From Gammaproteobacteria bacterium (GTDB taxonomy: Bacteria; Pseudomonadota; Gammaproteobacteria; GRL18), in contig JADGEM010000016.1 in the NCBI GenBank assembly GCA_016744375.1, forward strand, positions 1 through 64,000: a stretch of DNA of 64,000 bases, given 5' to 3'. Both the position numbers and the translations under genes were made by a program. This document shows positions 1-11,627 of this stretch, piece after piece; positions within the stretch are counted from its first letter, which is position 1; each line of letters starts with the position of its first letter. The notes beneath the pieces are model-generated. The model was not told where the DNA came from. It worked only from the letters and a program-made list of their open reading frames with translations, and did not search any database.

Positions 1-13
1 TTTCTGCTTTCAT
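1..13 (-). CDS. Start of a gene, probably the first IS66-type transposition gene (partial)
   Basis: An ATG at 11-13 on the minus strand opens a frame reading M-K-A-E before the window ends. TGAGGA lies six bases upstream as a ribosome binding site. Its place just inside the putative IS end suggests tnpA, the small accessory protein of IS66 elements, but four codons cannot show this. Confidence 0.35.
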
Positions 14-19
14 CGAGAG

Positions 20-42
20 TCCTCATAATAAATTAGTGAGGA
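20..42 (-). promoter_or_regulatory. Hairpin covering the ribosome binding site of the putative transposition gene
   Basis: TCCTCA (20-25) and TGAGGA (37-42) form a perfect 6-bp inverted repeat with an 11-base loop. In minus-strand RNA the downstream arm is the ribosome binding site of the gene starting at 13, so a read-through transcript from the interrupted operon would hide it. Insertion sequences often use such hairpins to stop outside transcripts producing transposase. The function here is inferred. Confidence 0.35.
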
Positions 43-45
43 TCA

Positions 46-933
46 TTATGAAGCTGAGAAAATTGTTTGGGAATAACGGTAGTTGATTAAGCGCTTACGA
101 TTAATTGTTTTTAGTAGCTTACTTGTTTTTTGTTCAGTCTCCTCATCTAATGCTTCATGACTGCTAGCTTGTATTTCATTTCTATCACTAATAAGTGATT
201 CAATGGTTTGATTAATCTCACGAATCTCATTATATAAAGATTCTCTATTAATTGAAGAAGCATCATTGCCAAACATTTTATATATAGCTTTTAATTCACC
301 ATTAATCGCTTCAAAATTCTTATTGGCCAGTATTAGGTCTTGTCTCAAGTTATGAGACTCAAGATCATCTAGTCCTAATAGGTATTCTCCTATTGCACGG
401 CGAATTGTTACATTATCATACCCTTCATCTGATTTTAATAACTTATTGGTAGCGGTTAATTGATCAACATATAACAATCTAAGAATTTGATGCATAGTAA
501 GGTTTGCATCATCATTATTTTTATGTTGTGGGAGTCCAAGGATTTCGAATAATTGTTGTGAGTAGCTGTGACGTTCATGTGTTCTTCGACTAGAATATTT
601 TGTCCAATTAATACTATCTTTTGCTGAAGTATCAAAATCTCCTTCAAAAATATACATGGGTGCTTGACCTGTTTCCGTAATATCTCTCTTTAAACACAGC
701 GGAATATTATTGATAAAAACCTCTGCAACAACTGAATCACACATTAGTTGTTCCTCAGTCCATGACGTAAGTTCGTAGCCAAGTGCATAAACAAAAAAGT
801 CCATAATCGTAGACTTCCCAGTAGAATTCCACCCCCTTATTATATTAACCCCTTTGTGGAAATATTGGTCATAAACATGATGTGACCTACGTAAAATAAC
901 GAGTCTGTTTAATCTCAATGTGGATTTACTCAT
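46..933 (-). CDS. ABC-3C-type ABC ATPase, truncated by an insertion
   Basis: N-terminal part of an SMC/Rad50-like ABC ATPase. The Walker A motif (GWNSTGKST) lies near residues 34-42, followed by lobe-1 sequence and a coiled-coil segment from about residue 200. The frame ends at 295 residues, with no signature motif, Walker B or H-loop, whereas full-length relatives are roughly twice as long. Residues 1-278 look native; the last 17 (R-K-R-L-I-N... onward) are encoded by the putative IS66-type end beginning at base 98. It overlaps the upstream gene by 4 bp (ATGA), so the two were translationally coupled. Family assignment rests on the P-loop, the long coiled coil and the operon layout. The protein is probably inactive as it stands. 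Confidence 0.7.
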   Translation of the reverse strand: MSKSTLRLNRLVILRRSHHVYDQYFHKGVNIIRGWNSTGKSTIMDFFVYALGYELTSWTEEQLMCDSVVAEVFINNIPLCLKRDITETGQAPMYIFEGDFDTSAKDSINWTKYSSRRTHERHSYSQQLFEILGLPQHKNNDDANLTMHQILRLLYVDQLTATNKLLKSDEGYDNVTIRRAIGEYLLGLDDLESHNLRQDLILANKNFEAINGELKAIYKMFGNDASSINRESLYNEIREINQTIESLISDRNEIQASSHEALDEETEQKTSKLLKTINRKRLINYRYSQTIFSAS

Positions 934-1445
934 ACAAGCTCCATATCATATCTAAATTCCATTAACCCACTTCTTGCTTTAAGACCTTTTTTCCCTAAAA
1001 AATTTATTGTAGGAAACTCATTAATGAGCATTCGAAACCATTCCTCTTTTACAACATCGCTATTTATAATTTCTTCATATATAATTTCAGGTAATAACTC
1101 CTTAGTGCGTTTTAAGATTTTATTGTTATAAGAATCAATTTCAATTATATTCTTCGCCATTAAATTTTGTATTGCTGTTGTTTGAATAGTTTCAAGCTCA
1201 TACATAGTACGCTTTACATTACTAATGATCTCGTACGGTTCAGATATTTTTTTTATGACTTTTCTAAAACTTGCGAGTTCTGCAGGAAATGGTTTAATCT
1301 CCTTAATGAGATGAGGAAATAAAATATAAAAATCAATAAGTCTAAATAACTCTAAATCAATATTACTATGTTGTGAGTTCTCAAGAACTAAAAGAACCCG
1401 ATAGACACAGTGATTTACATCATGAATTGGATGATAGATTAACAT
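930..1445 (-). CDS. Probable ABC-3C middle component
   Basis: A 171-residue soluble, mainly helical protein. Its opening (YHPIHDVNHCVYRVLLVLE, with the HPxxDxxHCxxRxL pattern) resembles the middle component of ABC-three-component systems, small helical adaptors encoded next to the ABC ATPase. It overlaps the preceding gene by 7 bp and the ATPase gene by 4 bp, so all three are one translationally coupled unit. No catalytic motif is visible. The family name is from memory of the pattern and from context, so it is moderately supported; the operon position is firm. Confidence 0.55.
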   Translation of the reverse strand: MLIYHPIHDVNHCVYRVLLVLENSQHSNIDLELFRLIDFYILFPHLIKEIKPFPAELASFRKVIKKISEPYEIISNVKRTMYELETIQTTAIQNLMAKNIIEIDSYNNKILKRTKELLPEIIYEEIINSDVVKEEWFRMLINEFPTINFLGKKGLKARSGLMEFRYDMELV

Positions 1446-1993
1446 GTTTTATCCCATACAAGATGACACTTACCCGTTAGAAAAAATAACATTCCCAATA
1501 TAAAATCTTTAGTTATAGTCTTGTCAAAGTCAATAATTGCTTTATGAGCTGGTTCAATAATATGTGTGAATACTAAAGCATCTATTTCTGATGCTGGTGA
1601 ATTTTCAAGAATTTTTGGTCGAATAAACTGATTGAAACTGATACGTATATGTGAAAGAATTTGAACATATACTCTTTGCTCTGTTAAAGACATTTGTGAT
1701 TTAGCAACTCTTCTTGAAAATTTGTTTTTAAAAAACATAGCATCGCCCAGTAAATCCATTCGATCACCATTTTCTAATTTCTTCGTCAACCCAATAATTT
1801 CTCTGTATGGGTGATCAGTAATATAATCGCTCAAATCTTCAATAATATCTATTAATTCTGGATTTACTTCAGCAGAAGCAATTATTAGCTGAATTGCTTT
1901 TTCCAGAGACGAATTATCGGGTTCATAAATATCACCTAGATAATTATCCCCATTATGATCAGCTTTATCTGTGTAATTAACTTTTTTAGACAT
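1439..1993 (-). CDS. Probable ABC-3C C-terminal-domain component
   Basis: A 184-residue protein. A short polar N-terminus contains a Y-x-D-x-A-x-H-x-G-D-N motif (residues 6-16), followed by a helical domain of about 150 residues with a conserved-looking core (KKLENGDRMDLLGDAMFFK, then SRRVAKSQMSLTEQRVYVQ). This matches the expected third ABC-3C component, a C-terminal domain that in other systems is fused to an effector. Here no effector is fused; instead a separate two-helix membrane protein is encoded 2 bp upstream, ending in the same motif. It lies first among the three soluble components. The function is inferred. Confidence 0.5.
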   Translation of the reverse strand: MSKKVNYTDKADHNGDNYLGDIYEPDNSSLEKAIQLIIASAEVNPELIDIIEDLSDYITDHPYREIIGLTKKLENGDRMDLLGDAMFFKNKFSRRVAKSQMSLTEQRVYVQILSHIRISFNQFIRPKILENSPASEIDALVFTHIIEPAHKAIIDFDKTITKDFILGMLFFLTGKCHLVWDKTC

Positions 1994-1995
1994 TT

Positions 1996-2265
1996 CTAAA
2001 ACCTATTATCTCCCTGATGTTTAGCATTATCCTTATAAACTACTGTTGATGACCTATCTTTAGGTTTATTCTTATTAAGAATAGCGAAAATAAATGCGAT
2101 ACCAATTATACAAATAATAAGAATGCTAATATAAAACATTCGATCACTCCCAAAAAGAGTGATAATTTCTTGTTGGTATAATAGCTTGATAACAATACTG
2201 AAAAGTAGACCTACAACACCTACAGATCCTGTTACTTTAATTGCTGTTTTCCACATATTATCCAT
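1996..2265 (-). CDS. Small two-helix membrane protein, candidate effector of the ABC-3C-like system
   Basis: An 89-residue protein with two hydrophobic helices (about residues 10-29 and 42-63), a KNKNKPKDR charged stretch and a short tail, V-V-Y-K-D-N-A-K-H-Q-G-D-N-R-F. The tail matches the N-terminus of the next protein at V-x-Y-x-D-x-A-x-H-x-G-D-N. It is first in the operon, 2 bp before the C-terminal-domain gene. A small membrane protein in this slot would fit a membrane-damaging effector of a conflict system. No homologue is recognised, so that role is inference. AGGAAC lies 11 bases before the ATG. Confidence 0.5.
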   Translation of the reverse strand: MDNMWKTAIKVTGSVGVVGLLFSIVIKLLYQQEIITLFGSDRMFYISILIICIIGIAFIFAILNKNKPKDRSSTVVYKDNAKHQGDNRF

Positions 2266-2736
2266 TACGTAACTGTTCCTATATTTATAAATTAGTGGCT
2301 TAACCTATACTTACTGATATGGCTGTTTGGCCGTAGTGTGAATAGAGTCCATTTAAAACCAATAAAAATATTAGAGACCATTAGTACTCCTTTTGGAATG
2401 GTAAACAGTCATTGGGTTAGTATAGTTCAAAAAACCAACATCCATGTTAGAAATATCATTGTTCCACAGCTCAAACGATCTCAACTCAATTATGTTAAAT
2501 CAGGGCACCTAAAATGCTCTGAACCACCTGAAAAGACAGCTTTCGATCCACTATTTTCATCAAAAAAAACTGACTTTAGCCTAACAGATTTTTTAAATCG
2601 ATAAAAATAACGGCTTTTGGGCAAACATTTTATTTTCAGCCTGAAAGTAATAGTTTCATGGACAGTTATCCCGTCTAATTGTTATTCAAATATCGTCCAA
2701 ATGTAGATCAAATAATGGTTACTCGGTTGAACTGAG
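2266..2736. other. Gene-free stretch between the ABC-3C-like operon and the toxin-antitoxin pair
   Basis: AT-rich sequence that should contain the promoter of the four-gene operon reading left. A GTG-started 88-codon plus-strand frame (2338-2604) has no ribosome binding site and no recognisable protein features, and is not called. No RNA gene, long repeat or terminator was found. Confidence 0.4.
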
Positions 2737-3033
2737 CTAGTCAATGATGTGCTTTGATGGCTCCATGGCCTGATGTAACACATCTATAATGTCAATATGG
2801 GTAGTTTGTAGTCGATAGTAAATTGTATGAGAACCCACAAAATCACTGTGGTACCCAACTTTCAAATCTTCTCTTATTATTCCGAGCAAAGGTTTTTCAG
2901 CAAGTGTCTGCATCCGTTTGCGAATACTTTGAAGGTATGTTTTTGTTCTCTTGGTACCGAACTTTTTAATTGAGTATGCCCGAATATTTCTCAAACTCTT
3001 CTGAGCTTCAGGTGATAGAATATATTTTGCCAT
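2737..3033 (-). CDS. parE: ParE/RelE-family toxin of a type II toxin-antitoxin pair
   Basis: A 98-residue small basic protein with the ParE layout: N-terminal strand YILSPEAQKSLRNI, helical hairpin, LAEKPLLGIIREDLKVGYHS, then the FVGSHTIYYRL strand and IIDVLHQAMEPSKHI tail. ParE toxins inhibit DNA gyrase; RelE relatives cut mRNA at the ribosome. The LGxxREDL and VLHxxM pattern favours ParE. Its ATG shares one base with the antitoxin stop codon (TAATG), giving coupled translation after the antitoxin, the usual order. Length is normal and the gene appears intact. Confidence 0.88.
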   Translation of the reverse strand: MAKYILSPEAQKSLRNIRAYSIKKFGTKRTKTYLQSIRKRMQTLAEKPLLGIIREDLKVGYHSDFVGSHTIYYRLQTTHIDIIDVLHQAMEPSKHIID

Positions 3034-3269
3034 TATCCAATCAATTCTTGCATAAATGCATCACCATCAACCCCTTCGCCTTGATCGAGTTGTGCTTCAC
3101 CAACAGAAAGTTTCTTTCTTAGCAGGTCTAGCTTAGCTTCATGCTCTTCAAGAAGACGAAGACCAGCTCTCACAGCTTCGCTGGTTGACTCAAATCGCCC
3201 TTGCTGGATTTTATTTTCAACAAATCCGCCTAAATGATCGCCTAATGTCACACTGGTATTTCTTTGCAT
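3033..3269 (-). CDS. parD: ParD-family antitoxin
   Basis: A 78-residue protein. The N-terminal ribbon-helix-helix (TSVTLGDHLGGFVENKI, then RFESTSEAVRAGLRLLEEHE) binds the operator. The acidic C-terminal tail from about residue 50 wraps the toxin. This is the ParD (CC2985-like) family. GAGGTG sits seven bases before the ATG. A 7-bp inverted repeat lies just upstream (3287-3305), fitting autoregulation by the ParDE complex. The gene immediately precedes and overlaps parE. The pair sits on the boundary of the accessory stretch, where such modules often stabilise acquired DNA. Confidence 0.88.
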   Translation of the reverse strand: MQRNTSVTLGDHLGGFVENKIQQGRFESTSEAVRAGLRLLEEHEAKLDLLRKKLSVGEAQLDQGEGVDGDAFMQELIG

Positions 3270-3286
3270 CGTTCACCTCTCTTTTC

Positions 3287-3305
3287 TGTATTACATATTA
3301 ATACA
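3287..3305 (-). promoter_or_regulatory. Probable ParD operator
   Basis: TGTATTA-CATAT-TAATACA is a perfect 7-bp inverted repeat with a 5-bp spacer, starting 18 bp before the parD start codon. Ribbon-helix-helix antitoxins usually bind such palindromes over their own promoter. Binding itself is inferred. Confidence 0.6.
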
Positions 3306-3438
3306 AAGGATTCTAAGGTGTCAATTGCTTAAGTTGGTATTTCTGATCGTTATTTCCTATTTGTTTCAAGACTTAAGTAAATCAACTTATTTCCTCATAA
3401 TCATACTGCTCTGAAAGAGAGAGCGCGAATGATCCGAC

Positions 3439-3504
3439 TTTTGATGTGAATAAGATATTGTCTTTGACTATTTAAACTGTAGCATTGCTAAATTCACATC
3501 AAAA
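3439..3504. repeat. 13-bp perfect inverted repeat with 40-bp spacer
   Basis: TTTTGATGTGAAT (3439-3451) is repeated in inverse at 3492-3504. It lies between the toxin-antitoxin pair and the core chromosome. It could be the ends of a tiny mobile-element remnant or the stem of a transcript; nothing in the spacer decides. Confidence 0.55.
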
Positions 3505-3540
3505 AATGGGATGCCTTTTCTTTTAAATTCATATAGATAA

Positions 3541-3561
3541 GCGCCACGAATGGGCGTTTTT
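3541..3561 (+). terminator. Orphan intrinsic terminator on the plus strand
   Basis: CGCC (3542-3545) pairs with GGCG (3553-3556) and is followed by five T. It works only on the plus strand, yet every gene on its left is on the minus strand. It may end a short non-coding transcript or be left over from a deleted gene. Confidence 0.45.
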
Positions 3562-3575
3562 GTCCGCTTTTGTAG

Positions 3576-7523
<3,948 letters not shown>

Positions 7524-7527
7524 AAGG

Positions 7528-10500
7528 TTAGCTTTCCACCATTTCAACAGCTTCGTGTATATCCACATCAACAATACGAGAGACACCAGGTTCTTTCATT
7601 GTAACACCACAAAGATGATCTGACATTTCCATTGTCGTTTTGTTATGTGTAATGTAAATAAATTGTACGTTCTTTGACATTTCCTTAACCATAGCGCAAA
7701 AGCGCCCGACATTGGCTTCATCAAGAGGCGCATCCACTTCATCCAGCATACAAAAAGGTGCTGGATTTAATTCAAAGATAGCAAAAACCAATGATACTGC
7801 AGTCATCGCTTTTTCACCACCCGATAGAAGGTGAATTGTACTATTTCGTTTGCCGGGAGGTCGGGCCATGATGGTTACACCGGTGTTTAGTAAATCGTCA
7901 CCGGTCAAATCAAGGTAGGCATGCCCTCCGCCAAACAATTTTGGAAAAAGTCGCTGTACGCCTGTATTTATCTTATCAAATGTTTCTTTAAAGCGAGTCC
8001 TGGTTTCTCGATCAATTTTTGCAATAGCGCCTTCCAGAGTCTCTAAAGCGCTGAGTAAATCATCATTTTGAGAATCCAGATATTTTTTCCGTTCAGACTG
8101 TTCTTTATACTCATCAATTGCGGCCAGATTTATTGAACCTAATCGTTGAATTCGCTGAGCCAAACTATTCACTTCAGACATCCAGGTGGATTCATTGGCT
8201 TCTTGTGGCATTCCCATAAAAAGTGCTTCCAGTGAAAAGCCTGATTCATCGATCTGTTCTTTCAGGGTTTGGCGGCGAACAATTAATTCCTGAGAAGCAA
8301 TGCGAATTTTTTCGAGTTCAGAGCGATATGATTCCAATGTATTTTCAATCTGTGCTCTATTTTTATCAAATTCACGTAGAGAATGATCACCTTCCTCCAC
8401 CTTTTGACGTGCTTGAGTCAGTTGTTCCTCAACTAGAATTCGAGACTCCAGGTGTGTCTCCAGTTCATCATCCAGTTGTTGAATTGAATCACCGTCATCA
8501 TCTGTCATCATATTAAGTAATTGTTGACGACGATGTGAGAGTTGTTCCAGTTGGCCTCTAAGGCGGGTCATTCCCTGTTCAGTCGAATTGAGTTCTGTTT
8601 TTATACCACGCAAGCGAATTTCAAGTGCATGACTCTGCTCTCTGTTTTCTCGGGCTTTAATCCGAATTTCTTCCAGTTGACCACGGTGTGAATCACGTTC
8701 CTGAGTCAATTGCTCTCGCTGGAGTGAAAAGTCTTCAACCATTTCTAACGCTGCATGTAAACGTTCGGTTGACTCTTCAATGGCAATTTTTGAATCACTG
8801 ATCTGCTGATTAACTTCTTCAATTTCATTGTGTACATGAGTTTGACGGTGACTTATTTGCTCAAGTCGTGATTGTTTAGCACTTGTTTGAGAACGAAGTT
8901 CTGATAGCTTGCGGTTGTGTTGATTGAATTCTGTCTGTAGGTTCTCCCGACTATGCTCTATCTCGCGTAGTTGGTCACGGCCCTTCTCAATAAGCTCACT
9001 CTGCTCATCAACCAGTTGCTGTGTTTGCAGGAGCTGAACATTAAGTTCTTTAATCTCCTGTTCTCGAGCCAGCACACCACTATTTTGATCGGTTTCTTTT
9101 ATCACTCGCAACCAGTTGGGGCCAAGCCATATTCCATCTCTAGTAACAATTGACTGATGCAATTTGAGCTGATTACGTAAAGAAACAGCAGTTGTTAATT
9201 CATCAGCAGCAAAAACACCATTTAAACCTGGTTGAATTGATAGAGATACACCATCAATGAAAGATTCCAGCAATGGCAGCTGTATATTTGAATTTTGCTC
9301 AACAGGATGAAGATTAGCCTCACTTAGATTTTCAACCAGTGTCAGATTTGATTTATCAAGACTCATTAATGAATCAAACAAAGGCTCAATGGTGTCAACA
9401 CAAGTGGCTTCAAGGTAGTCACCAAGTACACACTCTACGGCGGTATTCCAGTTATCATTAACGCTAATTTGTTCAGCAATTCGAGGTTTATCAGCAATAT
9501 TCTGATTGCTCATCCACTGTTGAAGTGAACGGTCATTTTTACCAAGAGCTGCTTGTTGCAAGGCTTCGAGCGAAGCTTTACGTCCCTTGAAGGACTGTAA
9601 GTTACTGCGATGACGATCCAGTTCATTATTTAAATGATGGTTTTCATCACGAATATTTTGAATCGATTCACGTTCAAGCTCTAATTGCTTCTGTAAATTT
9701 GTGGTAATTTCTTCAGATTCTAAAACTTCCAGTTCCAGTGTCTGCAGAGAATCTTCCAGGTGTGTTGTTGAAGATTGGCTGAGTTCATTCTCAAGTTTTT
9801 CAATGCGCAGCTCCTGATTACTGATGTTCTGTTCAACCTGACTTATTTTTGTTCTTTCAATTTGTGCTGTTTGTGACGGTTCCTGTGAAAGTTGGTTAAA
9901 TTCATCCCAACGCATTTGCCAGTCCTGCATTGAGTGTTCATACTCAGATAACATTTGTGCTGATTGTTCCTCAAGTTCACTGGCTTGTTCAAACTCAGGT
10001 TCAATTTCTTCTAATTGTGTGTTTAATCGTTGAAATTTCTCATCATCTTCCTGCAAATGAGTATTCATATTTTGGTAAGAACGTTCAGCCTGTTCGAGAT
10101 CTTCTTTTAACTGCTGGTTTTTTTCTTTGGCATGACTGATGGCCTGTTCTACTCTGGCAATATTGGCACCGATGCGATAAAAATTACCCTGAACCGCATT
10201 AAATGCTTCATTTGCTTCAATATTGATTTCACGTGATTCCTCAATTCCAGCTTCAACGGCCCTTAATTCAGAAATTTGCTGTTCAACAGTAGTTTCTTTC
10301 TCCTGAATCAGTGCTCCCTGCTGTTTTGCCTTGATATCAATAGTATCCCAGCGCAATGCCTGTAGCTGAGCCTTTTTTAAACGTTCTTCTTTTTTCAATT
10401 CCGTATAACGCTCGGCTGTACGCGCCTGGCGTTGTAAATGCGCAATCTGTTTATCCAGCTCCAAGCGGATATCATCCAGTCGCTCAAGGTTCTCGCGGGT

Positions 10501-11058
10501 ATGCCTGATTCTTGTTTCAGTTTCCTTCCTACGTTCCTTGTATTTAGAAATGCCTGCTGCTTCTTCAATATAAACTCGTAATTCTTCAGGCTTAGATTCA
10601 ATCAGGCGTGAAATCATGCCCTGTTCAATAATAGAATAACTTCTTGGTCCCAAACCTGTTCCTAAAAATAGATCTGTGACATCACGACGCCTGCAACGAA
10701 CATTATTTAGAAAATATTGTGATTGAGCATCACGATTAACGGTTCTTTTTACTGAAATTTCATTATATTGGGCATATTCTCCACCAATTGTCCCGTCGGA
10801 ATTGTTAAAGAGCAGTTCGACTGTACATTGACCGACCGGTTTTCGACCTGATGAACCGTTAAAAATAACATCGGTCATGGATTCACCACGAAGATTTTTG
10901 GCTGAACTTTCTCCCATAACCCAACGAACAGCATCAATGGTATTAGATTTACCACAGCCATTTGGACCAAGAATACTTACCAGATCACTCGGGAAGGATA
11001 AAACAGTCGGATCGACAAAAGATTTAAAACCTGAGAGTTTGATTTTGCTTAAGCGCAT
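7528..11058 (-). CDS. smc: Chromosome partition protein SMC
   Basis: A 1176-residue condensin ATPase that organises and segregates the chromosome. The Walker A GPNGCGKSN is at residues 31-39. Long coiled coils flank a central hinge (about 500-680), and the C-terminal head carries the signature LLSGGEK (1077-1083), Walker B FCMLDE (about 1102-1107) and H-loop YITHNK. It is full length. It is first of the smc-zipA-ligA unit and divergent from queF. The presence of SMC rather than MukB separates this organism from enterobacteria and vibrios. Confidence 0.97.
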   Translation of the reverse strand: MRLSKIKLSGFKSFVDPTVLSFPSDLVSILGPNGCGKSNTIDAVRWVMGESSAKNLRGESMTDVIFNGSSGRKPVGQCTVELLFNNSDGTIGGEYAQYNEISVKRTVNRDAQSQYFLNNVRCRRRDVTDLFLGTGLGPRSYSIIEQGMISRLIESKPEELRVYIEEAAGISKYKERRKETETRIRHTRENLERLDDIRLELDKQIAHLQRQARTAERYTELKKEERLKKAQLQALRWDTIDIKAKQQGALIQEKETTVEQQISELRAVEAGIEESREINIEANEAFNAVQGNFYRIGANIARVEQAISHAKEKNQQLKEDLEQAERSYQNMNTHLQEDDEKFQRLNTQLEEIEPEFEQASELEEQSAQMLSEYEHSMQDWQMRWDEFNQLSQEPSQTAQIERTKISQVEQNISNQELRIEKLENELSQSSTTHLEDSLQTLELEVLESEEITTNLQKQLELERESIQNIRDENHHLNNELDRHRSNLQSFKGRKASLEALQQAALGKNDRSLQQWMSNQNIADKPRIAEQISVNDNWNTAVECVLGDYLEATCVDTIEPLFDSLMSLDKSNLTLVENLSEANLHPVEQNSNIQLPLLESFIDGVSLSIQPGLNGVFAADELTTAVSLRNQLKLHQSIVTRDGIWLGPNWLRVIKETDQNSGVLAREQEIKELNVQLLQTQQLVDEQSELIEKGRDQLREIEHSRENLQTEFNQHNRKLSELRSQTSAKQSRLEQISHRQTHVHNEIEEVNQQISDSKIAIEESTERLHAALEMVEDFSLQREQLTQERDSHRGQLEEIRIKARENREQSHALEIRLRGIKTELNSTEQGMTRLRGQLEQLSHRRQQLLNMMTDDDGDSIQQLDDELETHLESRILVEEQLTQARQKVEEGDHSLREFDKNRAQIENTLESYRSELEKIRIASQELIVRRQTLKEQIDESGFSLEALFMGMPQEANESTWMSEVNSLAQRIQRLGSINLAAIDEYKEQSERKKYLDSQNDDLLSALETLEGAIAKIDRETRTRFKETFDKINTGVQRLFPKLFGGGHAYLDLTGDDLLNTGVTIMARPPGKRNSTIHLLSGGEKAMTAVSLVFAIFELNPAPFCMLDEVDAPLDEANVGRFCAMVKEMSKNVQFIYITHNKTTMEMSDHLCGVTMKEPGVSRIVDVDIHEAVEMVES

Positions 11059-11086
11059 TCCGTTACTTTAATATAATGTAGTGAAT

Positions 11087-11107
11087 AATGATTTCGATCA
11101 GATCATT
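11087..11107. promoter_or_regulatory. Inverted repeat between smc and queF
   Basis: AATGAT (11087-11092) and ATCATT (11102-11107) are separated by nine bases, within the roughly 150-bp divergent promoter region of smc and queF. It could be an operator; nothing links it to a regulator. Confidence 0.25.
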
Positions 11108-11210
11108 TTACCCAATGTGATCTTCCTTTACCAGTTTGTGTGAATTTTCCTTCTAATAGTGTAAAATTTGCCTCTTTTATTCTGGATTTACCACTATTTA
11201 GGAACAGACA

Positions 11211-11615
11211 ATGTCTACACAAGCCAGGTCCACACAACCCAGTAAAGAACTTGAAACTTTTGACAATCCAACACCAGAGCGTGATTATACCATTCGCATC
11301 AAGGTTCCGGAATTTACTTGTCTATGTCCTAAAACAGGCCAACCTGACTTTGCCACTATTAATATCGAATATATTGCAGAGCAGCAATGTGTTGAGTTGA
11401 AGTCATTGAAGATGTACATGTGGTCATTTAGAAATGAAGGTGCTTTTCATGAAAAGGTGACCAATGATATCTTGTCTGATCTGGTCAAAGTGAGCAAGCC
11501 TCGCTTTATGCGCATTTGTGCAGAATTTTATGTCCGAGGCGGAATTTATACCACAGTAATTGCAGAACATCGTGCAGATAACTGGACGCCTCCAGTTCCA
11601 GTCCATTTGCCTTAA
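11211..11615 (+). CDS. queF: NADPH-dependent 7-cyano-7-deazaguanine reductase (QueF)
   Basis: A 134-residue short (type I) QueF, which reduces preQ0 to preQ1 in queuosine synthesis. The catalytic cysteine is in [14 protein letters not shown] (Cys39), and the NADPH-binding motif is [13 protein letters not shown]. The substrate-binding His/Glu region ([12 protein letters not shown]) follows. The length matches the unimodular form rather than the longer two-domain E. coli form. It heads a plus-strand run and is 12 bp ahead of the FGGY kinase gene, so co-transcription is likely. Confidence 0.95.
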   Translation: MSTQARSTQPSKELETFDNPTPERDYTIRIKVPEFTCLCPKTGQPDFATINIEYIAEQQCVELKSLKMYMWSFRNEGAFHEKVTNDILSDLVKVSKPRFMRICAEFYVRGGIYTTVIAEHRADNWTPPVPVHLP

Positions 11616-11627
11616 TACAAGATAGCT

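Larger units (their letters stand above)
1..98 (-). mobile_element. End of an IS66-family-like insertion sequence (partial)
   Basis: Read on the minus strand, the element would begin at base 98 with GTAAGCGC, matching the conserved GTAA(GCG) terminal bases of IS66-family inverted repeats. It lies exactly where the ATPase reading frame stops resembling its family. About 80 bp further in, a small gene starts at base 13 with a good ribosome binding site, as expected for the first (tnpA-like) gene of such an element. The rest is outside the window, so the other terminus and the 8-bp target duplication (99-106 would be one copy) cannot be seen. Family assignment is an inference from the terminal sequence and layout. 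Confidence 0.5.

Noticed and set aside
2338-2604. 88-codon plus-strand frame with a GTG start
   Set aside because: No ribosome binding site, no recognisable domain, and composition like the surrounding non-coding AT-rich DNA.
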